Origin: Talpa occidentalis
Lineage: Eukaryota; Chordata; Mammalia; Eulipotyphla; Talpidae
Assembly (NCBI RefSeq): GCF_014898055.3
Contig: NW_023601212.1
Span: forward strand, 51,014,329-51,078,328
DNA length: 64,000 nt
Direction of reading: 5' to 3'
In this document: in pieces, positions 20,755-32,319 of the stretch
How positions within the stretch are numbered: position 1 is the first letter of the stretch
How the letters are laid out: each line of letters begins with the position of its first letter
Made by a program: the position numbers and the translations under genes
Notes under the pieces: model-generated
What the model saw: the letters and a program-made list of their open reading frames with translations, nothing else
The model's database searches: none
What the model was told of the DNA's origin: nothing

Positions 20755-22796
20755 TAAGTGAAACCATTCAATATTTTTCTTTTTCCTCCTGGCTTATTTC
20801 ACTGAGCATCATTCCTTTTAGTTCCATCCACATTGCTGTGAGTGGCATGAGTTTATTTTTTTAGATTGCTGAATTATATTCCATTGTGTATATATACCAC
20901 ATCTTCTTGATCCAGTCATCTATTTTTGGGCATTTGGGTTGTTTCCAGTTTTTACCTATTGTAAATAGTGCTGCAATAAACATAGGGGTACAGATGTTCT
21001 TTTGAATCAATGTTTTTGTGCCCTTTGGGTAGATCCCTAGGAGTGGAATTGCTGGGTCATATGGTAGCTCCATTTTTAGGCTGAGGAATCTCCAGACAGC
21101 TTTCCATAGTGGTTAGACCAGTTTGCACTTCCATCAGCAATGTAGGAGAGTTCCTTTTTCACCACATCCTCGCCAACATTTGTTGTTGCTTTTTTTTTTT
21201 TTTTTTTTTGATATGTGCCATTCTTACTGGTGTAAGGTGATATCTCAATGTGGTTTAAATTTGCATTTCCCTAATTATAAGGGATGCTGAACATTTTTTT
21301 CATATGCCTGTTGGCCATTTCCATTTCCTGTTTGGAGAACTGTCTTTTAAGTTCTTCTGCCCATTTCTTGACTGGATTGTTTATTTTGTTTTTGTTGAAT
21401 CATGTGAGTTCTTTGTATATCTTTGTGATCATCCCTTATCAGTTGACTGGAGTGCAAAGATTTTTTTCCCAGTCGGTGGGGAATCTCTCTATTTTGGTTA
21501 ATGTCTCCTTTGCTGTGCAGAAGCTTTTCAGTTTGATGTAATCCCAGGTGTTTATCTTTTCCTTGTCTATCTTTGCTTAGGGTGATGAGTCTTTAAAGAT
21601 GTTATTGTGATGTATGTCTTGTAGTGTTTTATCTATATTTTCTTCTATATATTTTATGGTTTCAGGTCTTATGTCCAGTGCTTTTATCCATTTTGAGTTG
21701 ATTTTTGTGCATGGTGTAAGGTAGTGGTTTAGTTTCTTTTTTTTTTTTTTTGCATGTGGTGGTCCAGTTTTCCCAGCACCATTTATTGAACAAACTGTCC
21801 GTGTTCCATTTCATATTCTTTGCTCTTTTGTCAAAGATAAGTTGTCCGTATAAACGTTATTTTATTTCTGGGCTCTTTATTCAGTACCATTGGTCTGTGT
21901 GTCTGTTTTTGTTTCAATACCAAATTGTTTTAATTATTATGGTTTTGTAGTATAGCTTGAAGTTTGCAAGTGTGATACCTCCTTTCTCCTTTGTTTTCAT
22001 CAATAGGGCTTTGGCTATTCGTGGTTTTTTGTGGTTCCATATGAATGTCATCATATTTGTTCTATTTCTTTGAAGAATGTCATTGAAATTTTTATTGGAA
22101 TAGCATTGAATCTGTATATTGATTTTGGTAGGACAGACATTTTATTAATGTTAATTCTTCCAATCCATGAGCAGGGGATGTCTTTCCATTTCTTTGTGTC
22201 TTCTTCTATTAGTTTTAACAGTGTTTTATAATTTTCTTTGTATAGGTCTTTCACCTCTTTTGTTAGGTTTATTCCCAAGTATTTGATTTCTTTTGTTTCA
22301 ATTATAAAAGGGATGGTTTTCTTGATTTCTTCTTCTTCAGATTGATTGTTTGTGTATAGGAAGGCTACTGATTTTTGTGTGTTGTTTTTGTATCCTGCTA
22401 CTTTACTGAACTGGTTGATTATTTTGAGTAGTTTTTCTGTGGAGTTTTTAGGGTTATTTATGTATATTATCATATCATCTGCAAATAGTGATAGTTTTAC
22501 TTCTTCTTTCCCTATCTGGATTTCTTGTATGTTTTTCTCTTATCTTATTGGCCTGGCTAGGCCCTCCAGGATTATATTGAAGAGCAGAGGTAAGAGTGGA
22601 CATCCTTGTCTTGTTCCTGATCTTAAAGGAAAGGCCTTCAGCTTTTTGCCATTGAGAAAAGCAGTGGGTTTATCATATATGTCTTTTATCATGTAAGGTA
22701 TGTTCCTTCTATCCCAAGAATTACAAGGGCCTTCATCATAAATGGATGTTGGACTTTGTCAAATGCTTTCTCAGCATCTGTTAATATGATCAGTAG
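20755..22796 (-). pseudogene. L1 ORF2 C-terminal half, broken
   Basis: Minus-strand translation gives fragments of L1 ORF2p from just before the reverse transcriptase motif '[13 protein letters not shown]' (22720-22770) to the C-terminus. Fragments include '[20 protein letters not shown]' (about 22350-22410), '[20 protein letters not shown]' and '[20 protein letters not shown]' (about 21014-21073). Stops and frameshifts interrupt it throughout. It belongs to the 3' half of the inverted L1 and is not functional. Confidence 0.9.
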
Positions 22797-23610
22797 ATGT
22801 CTCCAACACCCTTGATGGAGTTTCCAACATCCCTGAAGGAGCAATCCAAAGAGATGCCCGCCAACACCAGTGGCACAACGTTTCAACACATAGAACAAAT
22901 TAGAAAGCAAACATCAGGGAGAAGGAAAAATACAAATAAGCAAGCAAGCCTGCAGGAGAAGAACACACCACAAAAAGAAAATCAGTCACCAGAACTCAAC
23001 AACAATGACATGGAAGAATTTCTTTGCCTGTCAGATAGAGAATTAATAATCATTATGATTAAAAAGTACAATGAGATGAGACAAATAATCAATGAACTGA
23101 AGAACGAAAATGAGACCTCAAGAAAGGAAATAAAAGAAAAGGAGGAGACTTAAAAATTACTGGAGGAGACAAAGAGATTTTGGAAAAGCATTGAAAACAG
23201 AACCAAGGAAATGGAAGAATGGATCAGTACTCTTGATACAGAATAAAAAGAACCAAAAGAGAAAAAGAAAGAGAATTGCAAAGGAAGAAGAATGAAAATA
23301 CCCTTAGACAATTATCAGACTCCATGAAGAGAGAAAATATAAGAGTTACAGGCATTCCAGAAGGGGAGGAGAGAGACAAAGGATCTGAGAAATTATTCAA
23401 GGAGACAATTGAAGAAAACTTTCCAAGCATGAAAAAGGAAATGGATATAGACATACAAGAAATGAGAAGAACACCCAATTACCACAATGAAAAGAAAACT
23501 ACAGTAAGACACATAATAGTAAAGCTTACAAGAGTCCAAAACAAAGAAAAAAGTCCTAAAGTGAAAACCAACAGAGGAATGATAAAGAAGAGCAGAATAA
23601 AGTAAGGAAT
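22797..23610 (+). pseudogene. L1 ORF1 remnant lacking its C-terminal domain
   Basis: It starts with the ORF1p-like '[19 protein letters not shown]' at 22854, aligning with 'MPASPNYTVSQRIRQIRKQ' of the intact copy. The coiled-coil region follows with a stop near 23151, then the RRM ('NIRVTGIPEGEERDKGSEK', about 23333-23390). After 'HIIVKLTRVQNKEK' it jumps directly to sequence that lies just before the ORF1 stop in the intact copy. About 270 bases encoding the RNA-binding C-terminal domain are missing at about 23550. Only 57 bases of 5'UTR are present. Confidence 0.88.
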
Positions 23611-23635
23611 AAAATCACAAAAAAGACAAAAAAAA

Positions 23636-25534
23636 ATGGCAAATACAGATGCCAACATATCAATATTAACTCTAAATGTAAATGGATTAAACTCATCAAT
23701 AAAAAGACAGAGTAGCAGGCTGGATTAAAAAACAAAATCCATCCAGGGCCTCCCCTGGTGGTGCAGTGGCTGAGTGCTGGGCTGCGAGGCTGCCTGCAGC
23801 CTCTGCAGTGCCGGTTCGTTCCCCAGCTGCTGGTGAGGGTCCCACCAAAAAAAAAAAAAAAAAAAAAATCCTTCCTTCTGCTGTCTCCAGGAATCACATT
23901 TAACCACAAAAGATAAACACATACTGAAAGTAAAAGGTTGGAAAACAATCCTACAAGCAAATGGACCAAAAAAGAATGCAGGAACAGCTATACTTATATC
24001 AAATGAAATGGACTTCAAATTAAAAATGGTAAAAAGAGACATAGATGGACACTACATTATGATCAAGGGGACAATACGTCAGGAAGATATAACACTCATC
24101 AACATATACTCACCAAATGAAGGAGCACCAAAATATATTAGACAGTTATTATCAGCTCTGAAGATGGACATTAAAGAAAATACATATATAGTGGAGGACT
24201 TCAACACTCCACTCTCACAAATGGACAGATCAACGAGACAAAAAATAAATAAAGACACTAGAGCCCTAAATAAAGACATAGTACTCATGGACTTAACAGA
24301 CATCTATAGGACACTGCACCAAAAAAACCCTGAGTACGCATTTTTCTTAAGCGCACACAGATCATTCTCCAGAATCGATCACATACTGGGCCACAAGACA
24401 AACATCAACAGATACATGAAGATCAAAATCATTCCAACTATCTTCTATCATAAAGGCATCAAACTAGAAATAAATCATGAAAAGGAAAAAAGGAACCCTC
24501 CCACTTCATGGAGATTGAAATCCACACTACTGGAAGTAGTAGAGGGGATCAAAGAAAAAATTAAAAAATACTTTGAGTTGAATGACAAGGAGAACACCAC
24601 TTTCTGGAATGCATGGGATGCAACAAAAGCAGTAATAAGAGGGAAATACATGGCAATACAGGCTCACATGAAGAAACAAGAAAGAACTCAAGAAATAACC
24701 TAATCTCACATCTCAAAGAGCTAGAAAAAGAACAACAAAAAACCCTAAAGCCAGTAGAAGAAAGGAAATAATAAAAATCAAAGCAGAAATAAACAAAATA
24801 GAAATTAAAAAACAATCCAAAAGATCAATGAAACCAAAAGTTGGGTTCTTTGAAAAAATAAACAAAATAGACAAACCTCTAGCCAGGCTCACAAAGAAAA
24901 AATGGGAAAAAACACTTATAAATAGGATTATAAATGAAAGAGGAGAAATCACAACAGACTCAGTAGAAATCAAAAGAATAACCAGAGATTACTATGAACA
25001 CTTATATGCAAACAAATTCAACAACCTAGAAGAGTTGGATGAATTCCTAGAATGATATAATCATCCAAAGCTGGACTAAGAAGAAATAGAACACCTAAAC
25101 AGACCAATTTCAAGCAGCGAAATTGAGGCAGTAATCAAAGCACTCCCCAAAAACAAAAGCCCAGGCCCAGACGGCTTCACAAATGAATTCTACCAAATGT
25201 TCAGCAGTGAATTAGTGCCTAACCTACACAAACTCTTTCAAAAAATTGAAAAAGAAGGAATACCACTAAACACGTTCTACAAAGCCAACATTACACTAAT
25301 ACCAAAACCAAACAAAGACAGCACAAAAAAAGAAAACTACAAGCCAATCTCCCTAATGAACACTGATGAAAAAATCCTCTACAAAATCCTTGCCAACAGA
25401 ATCCAACAATGCATCAAAGGGATAATACACCATAATCAAGTGGGATTCATCCTAAGGGGCACAAGGATGGTTCAACATATGAAAATCGATCAGTGTAATC
25501 CAACACATCAACAAAAAGAAAAATAAAAACCAAA
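23636..25534 (+). pseudogene. L1 ORF2 N-terminal half, broken
   Basis: The endonuclease start '[19 protein letters not shown]' begins at 23636 and is split by a SINE at 23745. The rest is recognisable, including '[20 protein letters not shown]', '[18 protein letters not shown]' and '[20 protein letters not shown]', up to 'NPTHQQKEK' at about 25525. One endonuclease motif reads 'VEDFNTPLS' instead of 'VGDFNTPLS'. Stops and frameshifts are frequent. Confidence 0.9.
23745..23864 (+). mobile_element. Shortened type-B SINE with long A-tail
   Basis: Only the tRNA-like head and a few bases ('gggtcccacc') are present, directly followed by about 22 A. The flanks are 'aaaatccatcc' (23734-23744) and 'aaaatccttcc' (about 23864-23874). 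The usual 150-base body and (ATAA)n tail are absent. It interrupts the endonuclease codons of the older L1. Confidence 0.85.
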
Positions 25535-25549
25535 TGATTCTTTCCTTTT

Positions 25550-26635
25550 GATGGAAAGTTTGAATCCTTTCACTGTGATGTAAGTGATAGATATTGTTTA
25601 CATGCTAGATATCTCTTAAGGGTGTGTCCATATCACTGCCCTTAATATTTTCTTTCTTACTCATTCAGTAAAATGTATTAGGAGGCAAGTAGGTGAGAGT
25701 GGTTATTATTATGATATTGAATCAGTTTTCATGTGAATAAAGTAAGTCATTTGCAAACTTTAGCACTTTAACCTTTATTAGTGATGGATTACTGGAGACA
25801 CACCTCACAGTCGATGGGTGTGACACCCTGACATGAATGGGTGTGTTAGATGCACAAGTGATTGTTGAATTGACTTGAATTGCCTGTTGGTAATCTTATA
25901 CTTATTTCCTGGAGAACTTTGAATGCAAAATTAGTTTTTTAATTCCCAAAAGATTCATTGATTTATCGTTTTGCTTATTTACCTTACAATAGGTAAGGTA
26001 AATATGTTCTGTGAACATGCTGGATAGGAGGGACCTGTTCTCAAATTCCTAGAACTGACCAGAGAGAAAAAGAATTTGTCTGGCTCTTGATCATTGTAGA
26101 TAATCTTAGACTCCTATATCACAAAGAAAGAAAAGCTTTTAAGGGAACTGAGCTATCATTCAGGTAGTAGAGACCCTCCAAGGGTAGGGTCCCTGGGAAT
26201 ACTAGTTGCTGGAAGATATAAAGAATGAACTGAGTACACGGCCAAATATTTCATTGAGCAGCCTTGGGTTCTATTATCTTAACTCTTGGAAAGGAAAAGA
26301 TTAGAGAACTATATGAATTAGCACCACATAAGTCCTGAAATATTATAGATCTCACAGTGACTTTTAAAGATAGCTGAATTTCATTATCTCAGTATCAAAT
26401 CCAAATAGAGTGATAATATAATGTTTTCTAGAGATTTATATCAAGCACAACAAATTGTTTTTGTTATAAATACTTCAGTTGTAATGAACTATCTGTTTTT
26501 CCTTTAATATTTAAGGCTCTGAGGGTCAACATTTAACCTAAAAGTTTGTGTTAACCCAGTTATATTTACTAATACGAACTTTCCCTCAGCTAGCTGTTTC
26601 TATCTACTTCTATTGTTAATTAAGTAAAAGTATAC
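25550..26635. other. Unrecognised AT-rich sequence
   Basis: No repeat, exon or RNA recognised over about 1.1 kb. Confidence 0.4.
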
Positions 26636-26841
26636 AATTACCATTCCATGGCAAACATACCAATTTATCTCAGCAACATTAGATTATTTATTTGATTCCA
26701 TGTATAAATGAAATCAGGCAGTATTTGTCTCTCTGTCTGGCTTATATCACATAGTAGAATATCTCAATGTCCATCCAAGTTGTTAAAAGTAGCAAGACTT
26801 CATTCTTTGTCATGACTACATAGTAGTCCATTGTGTATACA

Positions 26842-26990
26842 ACCATGCATTGCTTAATGATGGGATACATTATGAGAAATATATCTGTTCAGCAATTTCA
26901 TCATTGTGCTAATGTCACAGATTATAATTACACAAACCTAGATGGCATAGCCTTCTATACCCTAGGCTATATGGCATAGACCATCATTTT
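26842..26990 (+). mobile_element. DNA transposon relic (Tigger/mariner-like, family unsure)
   Basis: 'gcattgcttaatgatgggat', 'gagaaatatatctgttcagc', 'cacaaacctagatggcatag' and 'ctaggctatatggcatag' match, in order, a common mammalian DNA transposon consensus as I remember it. It splits the ancient L1 at a 'tgtgtata' site. Confidence 0.6.
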
Positions 26991-27308
26991 GGTCATTAAA
27001 TTAATCATGACTGTAATATGCACTTCTTTATTCATTCATCTATCCATGGATGCTTAGGTTATTTCCATAGCTTGGCTATTGCATATACTGTTGTAATGAA
27101 CATAGAGGTGCATATATCTTTTTGAGTTAGCATTTCTTCAGATAAATACCCAGAAGTGGAATTATTGAATCATATACTGGATCTATTTTTAATTTTTTGA
27201 GGAACTGTGTACTGTTTCCATAGTGGCTGAACCAATTTACATTCCTTCCAACAGGACCTGAAGGGCCTCTTTCCTTCTTGCTGACAACCTTACCAATACT
27301 TTTTTTAA

Positions 27309-27568
27309 AAATGATTTATTTATTTTTATACAAGAGCTGGGGTACAGGCCAGAGGCACAGGAGGGTGAGAGGATTCACCAGAGACAGAGCAGGGAGCAGA
27401 ACAGGCAGAGGACTGAAATATGCTGCTGAGGGGAGCAGTGGGTGAGACAGGAGAGGTCTGCTGCACCATGTGGGAATCTCCTTGGCTGGCGGGGAATCAA
27501 AACCATGCTGCAGAGGCTGCAGACAGCTTCACAGTGCTGTGCTCAATCTGCTGCAGCACCGGGGAGGC
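27309..27568 (-). mobile_element. tRNA-headed SINE (type A)
   Basis: A minus-strand copy with TSD 'ccaatacttttttt' (27293 on) versus 'ccaacacttttttt' (27569 on), inside the ancient L1. Confidence 0.93.
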
Positions 27569-27935
27569 CCAACACTTTTTTTAATGATAGTAACTCTCAC
27601 AAATGTGAGGTGCTATCTCATTGTGTTTTTAGTTTGCATTTCCCTGATATTTAGTGATGTTGAACATCTTTTCATATTGATCTTGGTATGTATGTTTTCT
27701 TTGGAAAATGTCTAAACTGATCTACTCATTTTTTAAATCGTTTTTTCTTTTTGCTATTGAATTATATGCATTCTTTACATATTAGGGATATTAAATCCTT
27801 CTTGGATATATGATTTGTGAATATCTTTTCCCACTTGGTAGGTTTCTTCTCATTTTATTGATAGTTCCCTTTGTAGTGCAGAAGCTTTTTAGTTTGGTAT
27901 AGTCCCATTTATTTATTATTGTTTTTGTTGCCCTT

Positions 27936-28045
27936 GCTTTTGGAACTTCTCACACAAATGTGAAGATACTTCCTGGTTTCTTCTGTCTAAGGAAATATAA
28001 AGAAAAGTAACTCATTATCCTATTAACCAGAGATTATTATTATAG
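27936..28045. other. Unrecognised short gap
   Basis: Possible further L1 sequence; nothing else supported. Confidence 0.3.
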
Positions 28046-28262
28046 TTTAGTACAGACCTGATAAACTTTTCCTATAACCAGACAAATAGTAAATATTTGA
28101 GGTTTCTCTGGCCTTGCTGTCCATGTTGCAACCACTGATTTCTGCTGCTGTGGCACAAAATCAGCCACTGGCAGAGACAGGAGACAATCCATAAACAGTG
28201 GGTGTGACTGTGTTCCAATAAAACTTTATTTACAAAAATGAACAGGTTGAATTTGGCCATCA
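28046..28262 (+). mobile_element. hAT/Charlie-type (MER1-group) DNA transposon relic
   Basis: 'agacaaatagtaaatatttg', 'cagccactggcagagacagg', 'tgactgtgttccaataaaac' and 'tttatttacaaaaatgaaca' follow the order of a well-known non-autonomous hAT element ('ccagatagtaaatatttta...gtgttccaataaaactttatttacaaaaa'). Confidence 0.75.
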
Positions 28263-30334
28263 AATACTTTGCTGGTATAAGCTATTCTTTAATATATGTA
28301 TATGTGCATATATAAACATGTAATATATATATAAATGTAAAAATGTCTAAAAAGTATTGTAAGGAAGGTAGTAATAAAAAGAAGATTGAGAAATAATGCT
28401 GTAGGGATAGTAACTACTGTCTTTGGTTAAGCTATTTTTCAACCCAGTAGTTGCAGATAATTGAAAAATTATTGCAAGTACAAATAAATCTTGTCTGCAG
28501 ACTTTGTAGAGACTTCTATGCAGTGAAGAGACTCCTTCCAGCTCCTGCCAACAATAAGTAGGAAAAAGTCAGTTTTGTGTTATTTGTCAATTCCTTTCAA
28601 CATGTTTTTACTGCATGTAAATTTATGCCTCTTTAATTTCTCCTTTGAATTGGTTGAAACATGCCCAGTTCTCTCACCTAATAATTAATAATGAGTTAAC
28701 TAAAAGTCCTTGGCAAATGTTTATTTTTATATCTATGTGGTTGCTCTGAAGGTGAGTGGGGCATGGTAATGTACATCTAAGGAGATGTGACCCCCTGAAT
28801 CATATACTGTGCTGTAAACCAATGTTACCTCAATAATAAAAAAAAAGCTTATATATATATATATATATAATTTAATAACTTCCAGTGGTTTGTAATCATT
28901 TTTTTATTTGACAGTACATCAAAAATCTCTCCATGTCATTTCATATTTTAAAGATTGCAAATTTCCTATTAAATGAATATATCATTTAAAAATTTGCTTT
29001 TTATTGTTGGAAAACAATGAATAATTTTTTATGTAAGGCAGATTCCTCTCTTAAAAATTCACAGAAAGTGGACAATCACTGAGTGTGTCAAAAGCCTATT
29101 ACTTAATTTTTGTTGGCATGGTACTTGTTTGCTTCTAATTCCGCACTGACTTTTTCGAGGACACAGGCCAGTGGTCATAAAGGCCAATGCTATTTTCATG
29201 TCTCTATTTGTTGACAGAAAGCCATGTTTTGCTACTATGAATCTAAGATCATTTTAGTGAAAGCACTGTGCCCTGGCATCATTAGCGGTACACATGATGT
29301 GTAGGACACTGAGTACACTTTGATACTTTACTTGGTTCCAAGTGCCTGATTCCGGTTTGGTTTGAGATTTTAGGAACATGGAAGGGCCATTGTTTGTCTG
29401 AGCTTTGCATTTATGTTCCAAGTCCTCCTACCAGCTACCTACCCTCTGGGTGCATGGATTCAAACTTCTAGCCCTTACACAAACACTTGATATCCTTTAA
29501 AGCTCAACATTTATGCAAGCATTTTAGAAATGAATTTTCTCAGATCTTATCTACCCTGAAAATTGTGTCTGACTCTTTTGTTAAGCTTCCCTCTTCCTCC
29601 CTCTGTTCCTTCCTCTGACTTTCTCCCTCAGCTTCTCTCACTCTTCACAATTGCCAAGTGAATGACTTTGGGCAGTCAGTGCCAATTCTCAGAATAATGT
29701 TCCTAACTTCCTTTCAGGAAACCAAAAAAATGTCTCCTGCACCGAGGGAGGGAAAGCAAAAGATGAAGTGAATTTTTTCAAAGCAGATGCTGGTTATGGG
29801 ATCAGAGTGATGAGATAAAGGTTGCCTAACAGGATCCCATAAGACAAGCCCACAGCTGTGAATTGGCAGTGCTTGTGTATCCAATCTATTAATTACTTTT
29901 CATTCTGTGACAAAAAATATCAAATACAACACTTTAAAAACCAACCATCACTTTATAAAATGGTGATAATTACATTCATAGGCAATAAAAATGCTTTAGA
30001 TTGGGTTTTTGAATTAAAGAACAAAATTTTAGCTGTTGGTAAAATCTATTTAACATTTCAGGAAAGTATCCATTGATAGGTGTCTGTGATCCTTTGGTAT
30101 CATGCCTATTGTGATGAAGTCTCCAAATATACCCAAATACGGGATTTTAGAGAGCTTCTCGGTGATGACATAACCCAAATCCATGGAAGCAATAGCTCCT
30201 GGCCTTGGGATGTTACCTCTCTATCTGACTGTTCATTCATTGCCCTTAATATGGTCTTTTTAATACCCCAGTAAACAGAATTCTGTAAGCTATCCTGGTA
30301 ATTTTCACACCCATGTAGGAATTCATGGAAAACC
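28263..30334. other. Unrecognised AT-rich sequence
   Basis: It includes an (AT)n run at 28851-28869 and a pyrimidine-rich stretch near 29585-29645. Open frames under 80 codons have no recognisable domain. Confidence 0.4.
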
Positions 30335-30401
30335 TGATTTACAGGTGAATTAATCAGAAGTACAGGTGACAACCTAGGACTGGTGGTTGCCTGTGAGTGA
30401 G
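30335..30401 (+). mobile_element. Fragment of the same LTR-type repeat as 12260-12560
   Basis: 'taatcagaagtacaggtgac' followed by 'aacctaggactggtggttgc' fits the family seen at 12.3 kb. It is very short. Confidence 0.35.
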
Positions 30402-30493
30402 GTCCAGAAGCTCTCCAACTCCCGATGGGCATGACCAGAAACTCTCTGAATCCCCATGGGTGTGACCAGAAGCTCTCTGAACCTCATGGGCAT
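30402..30493 (+). repeat. Three tandem copies of a 31-bp unit
   Basis: The units are 30402-30432, 30433-30463 and 30464-30493. Each reads approximately 'g.ccagaa.ctctc..a' followed by 'atggg.(c/t)(a/g)t'. They differ by a few bases each. Confidence 0.8.
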
Positions 30494-30867
30494 GCCACAC
30501 AGGCATGATAGAGCATTAACTCAATATTGATTTCCTCTCCCTTATCTGGGGAGACAGGTAAAGCTGAAAATTCCAAACTTCTAATCATAGCTTGGTTTTT
30601 CTATTGACTAGCCCCTATCCTGAAACTATTTCACAGCCCTCCATGAATTGTCTCATGAGAATAAAAGGTGTTCCTATTACCCAGGAAGTTCCAAGGGATT
30701 TAGAAATTGTATATCACGAAGCAAAGTCAAAAACCAGATACTAGAAACCGAGATTCCTCTAGTGCTCTTACCACATAGGAAATTGTAAGAGTTTTATGAA
30801 TTGCATGAAAAGTCTGGGGCAGAGACCAGTTTCAATTAATACTAGCAGTATTAATTTCAAAACAGGA
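30494..30867. other. Unrecognised sequence
   Basis: No feature supported. Confidence 0.35.
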
Positions 30868-30880
30868 AAGAATTAGAACC

Positions 30881-31131
30881 TAGGGGCTCCCTAGTGGCAC
30901 TAGGGGTTAAGACACAACCTATGAAGCTATCTGCAGCTGCTGTAGCACGAGTTCCATCCCTGACCATGGCACAGCAGACCTCTCCTGTTTTGCCTGCTGC
31001 TCCCCTCAGCAGTGTATTTCAGTTCATCTGCCTGTTCTGTTCCCCACTGTGTCTCTGGTGAATCCTCTCATTTCCCACACTTCTGGCCTGTACCCCAGTT
31101 CTTGTATGCATAAATAAATAAATATTAAAAA
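30881..31131 (+). mobile_element. tRNA-headed SINE (type A)
   Basis: A plus-strand copy with a diverged head ('gggctccctagtggcactag'). The flanking 'aagaattagaacct' (about 30868) versus 'aagaattaggaact' (about 31134) forms an imperfect TSD, suggesting an older copy. Confidence 0.88.
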
Positions 31132-31146
31132 AAAGAATTAGGAACT

Positions 31147-31921
31147 ATATATTCAATTTATTACTTAAATCATTAGGTAGGACAATTTAGTGAGAGATGT
31201 TATACAGCCATTGAAATAATGATTATAAAGACTATGCAGTTTTATGAAAGTGCTTATGTTGTAACAAAAATATCCACATTTGAGTGTATAGTAAATATAA
31301 TCCTTACAATTTATGTTCTAAGAAAGAACATGAAGAGGAAGAAAATACATGAAATATTGACATGTGGTGATATGGGACAGTTTTAAAATTGTTTCCTTTT
31401 CCCCCATTTTTTTAATTTATCTCCAAATATTTTATAATGGAGGAATAATTTTCAAAGGTTTTTGGTATTTACTGTTATGATTCAAGTCACCATCCTTTTC
31501 ATTTTTTAACTTATTCTCTAGTTTTAGTGGAACTAAATTTTGGGGAGCCAGATTTGTTTATGAGATGCATTTTAATCAAATTTCTAGTTTAATCTCCAGT
31601 AATACTCAGTAAGCACAACATGACACATTTGGCATGTAAATATTTTATAACTGGTATGGCCTCTGCATCACTTGTGAATCTGTATAACTAAGTATTTGAA
31701 GACTGTGGTTCTGAGGGGTTAGAGGTTGTGACTGGAAATTCACCATTGATCTCCTGTGCATTCACATTACTGAGAAGAGATAAAAAGTGGTTCTGCCCAG
31801 AAAAAGGTCTAAACCAAGTTGACCTGACCTCTCCAATACTCACAAAAATATTTATTTTTTCTTTAGAATAGTTTTAGAATTTCAGAAAAATTGCAAAAAT
31901 ACTGCAGAGATCTTGTACATT
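31147..31921. other. Unrecognised AT-rich sequence
   Basis: No gene or repeat recognised. Confidence 0.4.
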
Positions 31922-31936
31922 CATAACACATTTTTA

Positions 31937-32216
31937 TTTTTATTTATTTATTTATTTATTTTAAAGATTTATTTATTTATGTATACAAGACTGGGGTGTA
32001 AGCCAGACATATGGGAGCTGAGAGGATCCATCTGCCTGGGGAGCAGATCAGGCAGATGTGCTGAAACACCCTGCTGAGGGGAGCAGCGGGTGAGACAGGA
32101 GAGGTCTGACGTGCCATGTGGGTAGCTCTATGGCGAGCCAGGGATCAAACTCCTGCTGCAGTAGCTGGCAATAGCTTGATAGCACTGTTTTTAACCCCTG
32201 CACCACCAGGAGACCC
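31937..32216 (-). mobile_element. tRNA-headed SINE (type A)
   Basis: A minus-strand copy with the 'tatcaagctattgccagc' head variant. The 15-bp TSD is 'cataacacattttta' at 31922-31936 and 32217-32231. Confidence 0.93.
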
Positions 32217-32319
32217 CATAACACATTTTTAAATAGTAGTTATACTTGCTGTAAAACAGTCCAGTAAACACTCCTGTTCATTGGGCAACCCCACTAGAAT
32301 GACAATATTATGTTGCTGT

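Larger units (their letters stand above)
20123..25534 (-). mobile_element. Near full-length degraded L1 with 5' inversion (twin priming)
   Basis: The element is bounded by the 15-bp perfect repeat 'tgattctttcctttt' at 20108-20122 and 25535-25549. The left part (to 22796) is antisense: poly(T), 3'UTR, and ORF2 up to '[12 protein letters not shown]'. The right part (22797-25534) is sense: a short 5'UTR, ORF1, and ORF2 from the start codon up to the point where the antisense part begins. The two halves meet in ORF2 with almost no loss, and the 5' half is inverted, which is the known twin-priming product. Later insertions are a small L1 (20168-20469) and a SINE (23745-23864). Both ORFs carry stops and frameshifts. 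Confidence 0.92.
26640..27935 (-). mobile_element. Ancient antisense L1 3' region with two insertions
   Basis: Antisense L1 phrases occur in order: 'ttccatgtataaatgaaatc', 'agtccattgtgtat', 'catagcttggctattgcata', 'agtggaattattgaatcata' and 'ctatctcattgtgttttta'. The last is 'tagtgcagaagctttttagt' near 27876. It is interrupted by a DNA transposon relic at 26842-26990 and a SINE at 27309-27568. Confidence 0.8.

Noticed and set aside
20123..25534. Two unrelated L1s in head-to-head orientation
   Set aside because: One 15-bp TSD encloses both, and their consensus ranges meet without overlap, so a single inverted insertion explains it better.
30402..30493. CRISPR-like array
   Set aside because: The units are head-to-tail with no spacers, in a mammalian genome.
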